Shown here one piece after another: positions 60,306-64,000 of a stretch of 64,000 nt of DNA. The DNA comes from Fragum whitleyi (taxonomy: Eukaryota; Mollusca; Bivalvia; Cardiida; Cardiidae), in contig OX411556.1 in NCBI GenBank assembly GCA_948146395.1, positions 5,245,083 through 5,309,082 of the forward strand. The letters run 5' to 3'. Position 1 is the first letter of the stretch, and each line of letters starts with the position of its first letter. Made by a program: the position numbers and the translations under genes. Under the pieces are notes generated by a model that saw nothing but the letters and a program-made list of their open reading frames with translations, did no database searches and had not been told where the DNA came from.

Positions 60306-60581
60306 TTTATTTCTCCTGTATAAGGAATTTTAGATCAAATCTCGTATTAACGACATCCATTTTTTTCTTATTTAGGAGAAAAACAACGTTGTCTCAAAGC
60401 TTTTAGAAGAAAAATCTTTATGCCTTGATAACGTCCTATAAAAAATGTTTATATAATATTTTCTCCCTTTAAATGCCTATTTAGCTTTACATGTATGCAG
60501 AGCTATCATATTTAGTTGTTTTAAGTTTAACTTGCATGTTTTTGTATTTGCACACAATTTTGTCACCAGTGGATATTCAGT

Positions 60582-60728
60582 ATGCATAAGTCATCGAGAG
60601 AAGAGAAAGCTATCGAGGATCACGGTTCATTAAATGGCATCTTCAAAGATATGGCACACGCTAGAGGATGCTTGAATGGCGGTTTTATCCAGACAGAGCC
60701 AAGCTATAGCACTTGTACACCGAGAAAG
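60582..60728 (+). CDS. SLC16-like gene, candidate N-terminal exon A
   Basis: The exon follows gtcaccag with an open frame into ATG 60582. It encodes 49 residues beginning MHKSSREEKAIEDHGS and ends in phase 0 at gtaata. The sequence is hydrophilic, as expected for a cytosolic MCT N-terminus. Support is only the splice sites, phase and position, because N-termini in this family are not conserved. Confidence 0.45.
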
Positions 60729-63707
60729 GTAATACCCTCTGACTACGCAATAAAATTTGTGTTAACTGGCCACCCAAAGCGATCGCTTCTGGGAATAACT
60801 TCTTAAGTATATTACAGTTAATTACATCGTGAAATTGACATTTAACTCAATCAAAACCATTCTAAATCGTTTAATCAGCGCTCCAATCATTCATTCCAGA
60901 CACTCACTCAAGCCATTCAACAACGCTCCACATTCACTGAAAATCACATAAAAACAACTTTGTTCAAAATAAAAATGGCTGGGAAAAAATTCAGGATTCC
61001 ACTTATTCAATTGAAAGTGTAAGCGTCTGATAGGTTTTTGAAGAAAAAGAGAGCTATCTGTAGAACTTGTTTGCATATTTTATTAAAGGGATGTAATCAA
61101 TATTGCTAATTTTGTTCATCCTGAACAAAATTTGCATTACTGGATTACCTCCCATTAAATTCACCCAAAAGTCGCTCCTCGCATTCGTTCAATTTCATTC
61201 CTATATCGTTCTATAATCATTCATTTTGTCAATTTTACGATTTTGTTAACTGTATTTAATTATAAATAAGATCATTTTGATACTATTATAGTATTTTGCA
61301 TATTTTTTACTGAATGAAATGATATTCGAAATCTCTAGAATCGACTCATTGAGCCGATCCTACTTAGTTCAAACACCATAAGATCCATCTATAAACACGT
61401 TTTTCTCGTTTATAGATGTCAATTTTCTTGATTTTTTGCGGAGGCCAAAGGAACTTTTAATGATGGTCGCTCAGAGATTTTGCGAAAGCTGTTCAGAAAG
61501 GGACTTTTAATGATTGTCGCTTAATTAAAGCGGTCGCTTAATAGTTGTGGTCGCACTAGCAGTATTGCCTCTATCTTTAATGTTTTAATTTCATTCTTTG
61601 AGAAAAGCACATTTTGAGCGATCCTCGGTAGTCCCGTGTCCCATTATCGACTCTGGCACAACTCATTAGCATTATCTCGTTCTCGTGATCTCATGAAGCA
61701 TTCTGAAAGGTGTTTTTAAGATTTTTGTGAGAAAATTGATCTAACTATAGTCTGAATTATAAGTCATTTCAATTTCTTAACATATTCAAAATACTTCATC
61801 GAAGTCAATCTTTTCATACAGGCATGACAACTACGCCAAAGTTTACGTTTTCGGACAAATATGTTCGGTAGCCTATTTTAATAAATCAAGATAAGTTTTT
61901 CTGCTTTCTTACTGATATAAATTTGGAACATTTCCGGAATGTAGTTAATCATCTATCCCCTACCAGTCATCGCTGTATTTTTGACTTTGTCACATAATAT
62001 AAGACCCGTCTCGCGAAAAGGGACCATCGGGGAACTCTGTAAAATAAATATTTGAAAAAGAGATTGGTTCTAGAACAGATCAACCAGAGGTCGCGTTTCA
62101 AAAACTCTTTGAGGGGAAGCTACCTTGTTCATTCTAGTTTCAGGAAATTAGCACGTTGCCAAAAGTATCAACTCTTGTCAGTCTGTGTAGCCCGCGCAGT
62201 CTGACTAGGATCGACATTTTACGCACTTCCCGGATGGTCCTTTTTCGCGTGACGGATCACATATCCAAGTCAAATTGTCGAACTCCTTACAGTCTTACTA
62301 TATAATATAGGGTGTAACCCCTTTCATTTCAAAATTATTTCTAGCATCAGAAACACTCGATTCCATCGCGTTTTTTTTTTTTTTTTTTTTTTGGGGGGGG
62401 GGGGGGGGAGTAGAATTGCGTCATTGTCATTTTGATTGGCTAATATAGGAATTTGAATTATAATAAATACACATAGAAACGACGTTTTGGTAGCATATTG
62501 TCCCAGGGGTAAAGAATTGAGAGTAACGCTATGTTCTACGCATGGGCTTCGAGGATGAATTTAAGATAAACTGTAAATAATTATTTAACTAAAAGACAAT
62601 ACCTAAACCACTCGTTTCAACATTACTGTATAAACATATTAAACAATACTGGAAGCTATGCCCGAAAAAATCGTCTTACCAAAGGTAGGTTTCCTGAAAA
62701 ATACCCGGATACACAATCGTGGAAAAATAGCTTCTGGTAACTATTTACTTAAGTAAATTTTAAATGCAATGTTTTTTTTCAACAGAGTATTCCCTCAGAG
62801 GTCTTGAAACAAGCTATCCACAAAGACGTCAGAAATTCCGAAGAAATACCTGGACCAGATGGTGGGTGGGGTTGGGTGGTCTGTTTTGCCTGTTTTATGG
62901 AATGTCTGCTCTATGACGGAATATTCTACACATTCGGGATAATATTTTTGGACCTAACAGATACATTCAGCTCCAGTAAGGGGTCCGGAGCTTGGATAAC
63001 GTCCATGGGATTTGGGGTCTGTTTTACATCAGGTAAGATATTATAAATATTTACATCAAAACATATTGTGTCTCTCATATCGATAGTTTTGTCCGATCTT
63101 TGTAAATATTCGGATGTTATATTTCTGGACAGATCCAAGACGTTTGGAGTACTTCTTTTTTTCTGAAAAGAAATGTTGGTGATCGCTTAATTATTTGAAA
63201 TCTGTATGAAAAAAAAGATGATTACTTAATACGAAGAAACCGATGAAATTCTAAATACATGTTACTTTGAAATTGGTCACCACTTAAACCGCGGCTGGAA
63301 TTTTAATGAGACTAAAACGTCAAAGGTCCTTCTTTTAGTTCGTACAGGTGCATCGATATCATCATATAATGCATAACTGATCAAACGATTGAATATTGTT
63401 GGCAGTCATGTAACCTATCGCATTCAACAAGCCCTGCGTACAAAGCGGGTTACAATTCACAAACATTTTGCATCGCTTTGTCATTCTGAACGCAGGGCTG
63501 GTTGAAGCAATACAATGACTTAAAAGTAAAGCGACAACTCATTTTCTATTATGTTTTCTGCAGGTCCCATAATATCAATCCTGATAAATCGACTAGGATT
63601 ACGAGCGGTGACAATAATTGGTTCTATCACAGCATGCTCTGGTCTAGTGATGAGTTGCTTCGCCCCCAGTATACAATTTCTGTATTTTTCCTACGGATTA
63701 GTAGTGG
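60582..63707 (+). CDS. SLC16 / monocarboxylate-transporter-like protein, first exons (3' partial)
   Basis: Exons at 60582-60728 (or the alternative 62658-62684), 62786-63032 and 63564-63707 join in phase. The second carries IPGPDGGWGWVVCFACF, the hallmark [D/E]G-[G/S]-W-[G/A]-W motif opening TM1 of SLC16 carriers. The third carries GPIISILINRLGLRAVTIIG and then TM3-like sequence, matching the MCT GP-----N-YG-R-V-I-G pattern. The position of the substrate-binding lysine (MCT1 Lys38, in FPKS) is aromatic here (IFYTFG), so classic proton-coupled lactate transport is doubtful and an orphan MCT is more likely. The rest lies right of the window. Confidence 0.85.
60826..61262 (-). repeat. Family I repeat, copy 4
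   Basis: ACATCGTGAAATTGACATTT, CAGCGCTCCAATCATTCATT, core AATTTTGTTCATCCTGAACAAAATT, GGATTACCTCCCATTAAATT and CGTTCAATTTCATTCCTATA. Fragments also lie at 560-720, 42770-42910 and 50385-50480. Confidence 0.62.
61263..61999. other. Intron of the SLC16-like gene, featureless
   Basis: No exon or repeat is recognised, apart from two local copies of GGAACTTTTAATGATGGTCGC-like sequence (61450 and 61503). Confidence 0.45.
62000..62262. mobile_element. MITE family K, copy 2
   Basis: AAGACCCGTCTCGCGAAAAG at the left pairs with CTTTTTCGCGTGACGGATCA at the right, and the GGACCATC/GATGGTCC subterminal parts pair too. It matches the element in the ADAM 3' UTR. Confidence 0.6.
62371..62410. repeat. Poly-T / poly-G run
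   Basis: About 22 T followed by about 16 G. It lies in the intron before the SLC16-like TM1 exon; run lengths may be unreliable. Confidence 0.9.
62658..62684 (+). CDS. SLC16-like gene, candidate alternative first exon B
   Basis: A short ORF MPEKIVLPK ends exactly at a strong donor (AAAG/gtaggt) in phase 0, about 100 bp upstream of the TM1 exon. It could splice to that exon in frame and give a shorter N-terminus. This is inference from phase and donor only. Confidence 0.4.
62786..63032 (+). CDS. SLC16-like gene, TM1-TM2 exon
   Basis: The exon lies between tcaacag and gtaaga. It encodes a hydrophilic lead, PDGGWGWVV and TM1, then a short loop (SSSKGSGAWITSMGFGV) entering TM2, as in SLC16 proteins where a W-I-x-S motif follows TM1. 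It is 247 bp and ends in phase 1. Confidence 0.9.
63033..63423. other. Intron of the SLC16-like gene
   Basis: Nothing is recognised before the inverted repeat at 63424. Confidence 0.45.
63424..63506. repeat. Inverted repeat in SLC16-like intron
   Basis: TTCAACAAGCCCTGCGT pairs with ACGCAGGGCTGGTTGAA (two mismatches), with AAGCG/CGCTT inside, about 60 bp upstream of the TM2-TM4 exon. Confidence 0.65.
63564..63707 (+). CDS. SLC16-like gene, TM2-TM4 exon
   Basis: The exon lies between tctgcag and gtgagg. It encodes GPIISILINRLGLRAVTIIG and then SCFAPSIQFLYFSYGLVVG, the TM2 end, the conserved R-loop, TM3 and TM4 start of an MCT. It ends in phase 1 and the next exon is outside the window. Confidence 0.9.
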
Positions 63708-64000
63708 GTGAGGTTGAATTAAGGATTTTGATGATAACGTATAAAATACCTTATTTTTACTATGACGGTTTATATCTCCCCAATAACATAACGAAAGAAA
63801 AATGCGAACAATGTGGGAAAGGTCAATAATATTGAGCATGGAAGCTACAAAAAGGGTTCAAGCATACAAGATTTAAAAAAAATCATCACTTTTTTTTGCG
63901 AAGCTCTAAGAATACCTTCAATTTCATCATTTCTTTCGATCACTCCGACAGTTTAGTACAACTTTCAAAAGTTAAATATCCATCATTGATGATTTCCATT
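63708..64000. other. Right-edge intron of the SLC16-like gene
   Basis: The donor gtgagg opens an intron that runs off the window. No further exon is visible. Confidence 0.5.

Overview
The window is eukaryotic and most likely from a bivalve mollusc. The evidence is short, phase-consistent exons with GT/AG borders separated by long AT-rich introns, a PDGGWGW-type transporter exon, tRNA-derived SINEs, and dispersed repeats of the AGCTCACCTGAGCAC and AGCTCCACTGGCTG types that are common in bivalve DNA. The species cannot be named from this sequence.

Layout. From 1195 to 33461 (+) lie 17 exons of an ADAM-family transmembrane protein. They encode the rest of the reprolysin domain, then disintegrin, cysteine-rich, EGF-like, transmembrane and a roughly 600-residue cytoplasmic tail. 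All phases join without a break to give 1197 residues; the signal peptide, prodomain and start of the protease domain lie left of the window. The protease signature keeps its three histidines but has Met in place of the catalytic Glu, so the protein is probably a non-proteolytic adhesion or scaffold ADAM, closest by eye to the ADAM11/22/23 (mind-meld) type. From about 60582 to the right edge (+) are the first exons of an SLC16 (monocarboxylate-transporter-like) gene, with two candidate first exons that share a phase. Between the genes (about 34.5 to 60 kb) I see only mobile and repeat DNA: a decayed Tc1-like element, a decayed LINE reverse transcriptase, several MITE families, SINEs and a large tetranucleotide satellite.

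Two things stand out. First, the ADAM gene has repeatedly duplicated small pieces of its own exons: five copies of the disintegrin acceptor, eight copies of the 3' part of a cysteine-rich exon with its donor (period 104 bp), three copies of a juxtamembrane exon end, and one old degraded copy. In the first array, the fourth acceptor would add an in-frame 32-residue duplicate of the disintegrin start. Second, two large repeat families share one architecture: a hairpin-bearing 5' end beginning AGCTC, its inverted match about 25-35 bp from the 3' end, then a terminal hairpin and C-T-N-G-TT. This matches Helentron-type (rolling-circle) asymmetric ends. Several small foldback families keep self-complementary arms although the arm sequences differ between copies, and five ADAM acceptors sit within about 40 bp of the end of a repeat.

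No searches were run; every family name rests on motifs read by eye.
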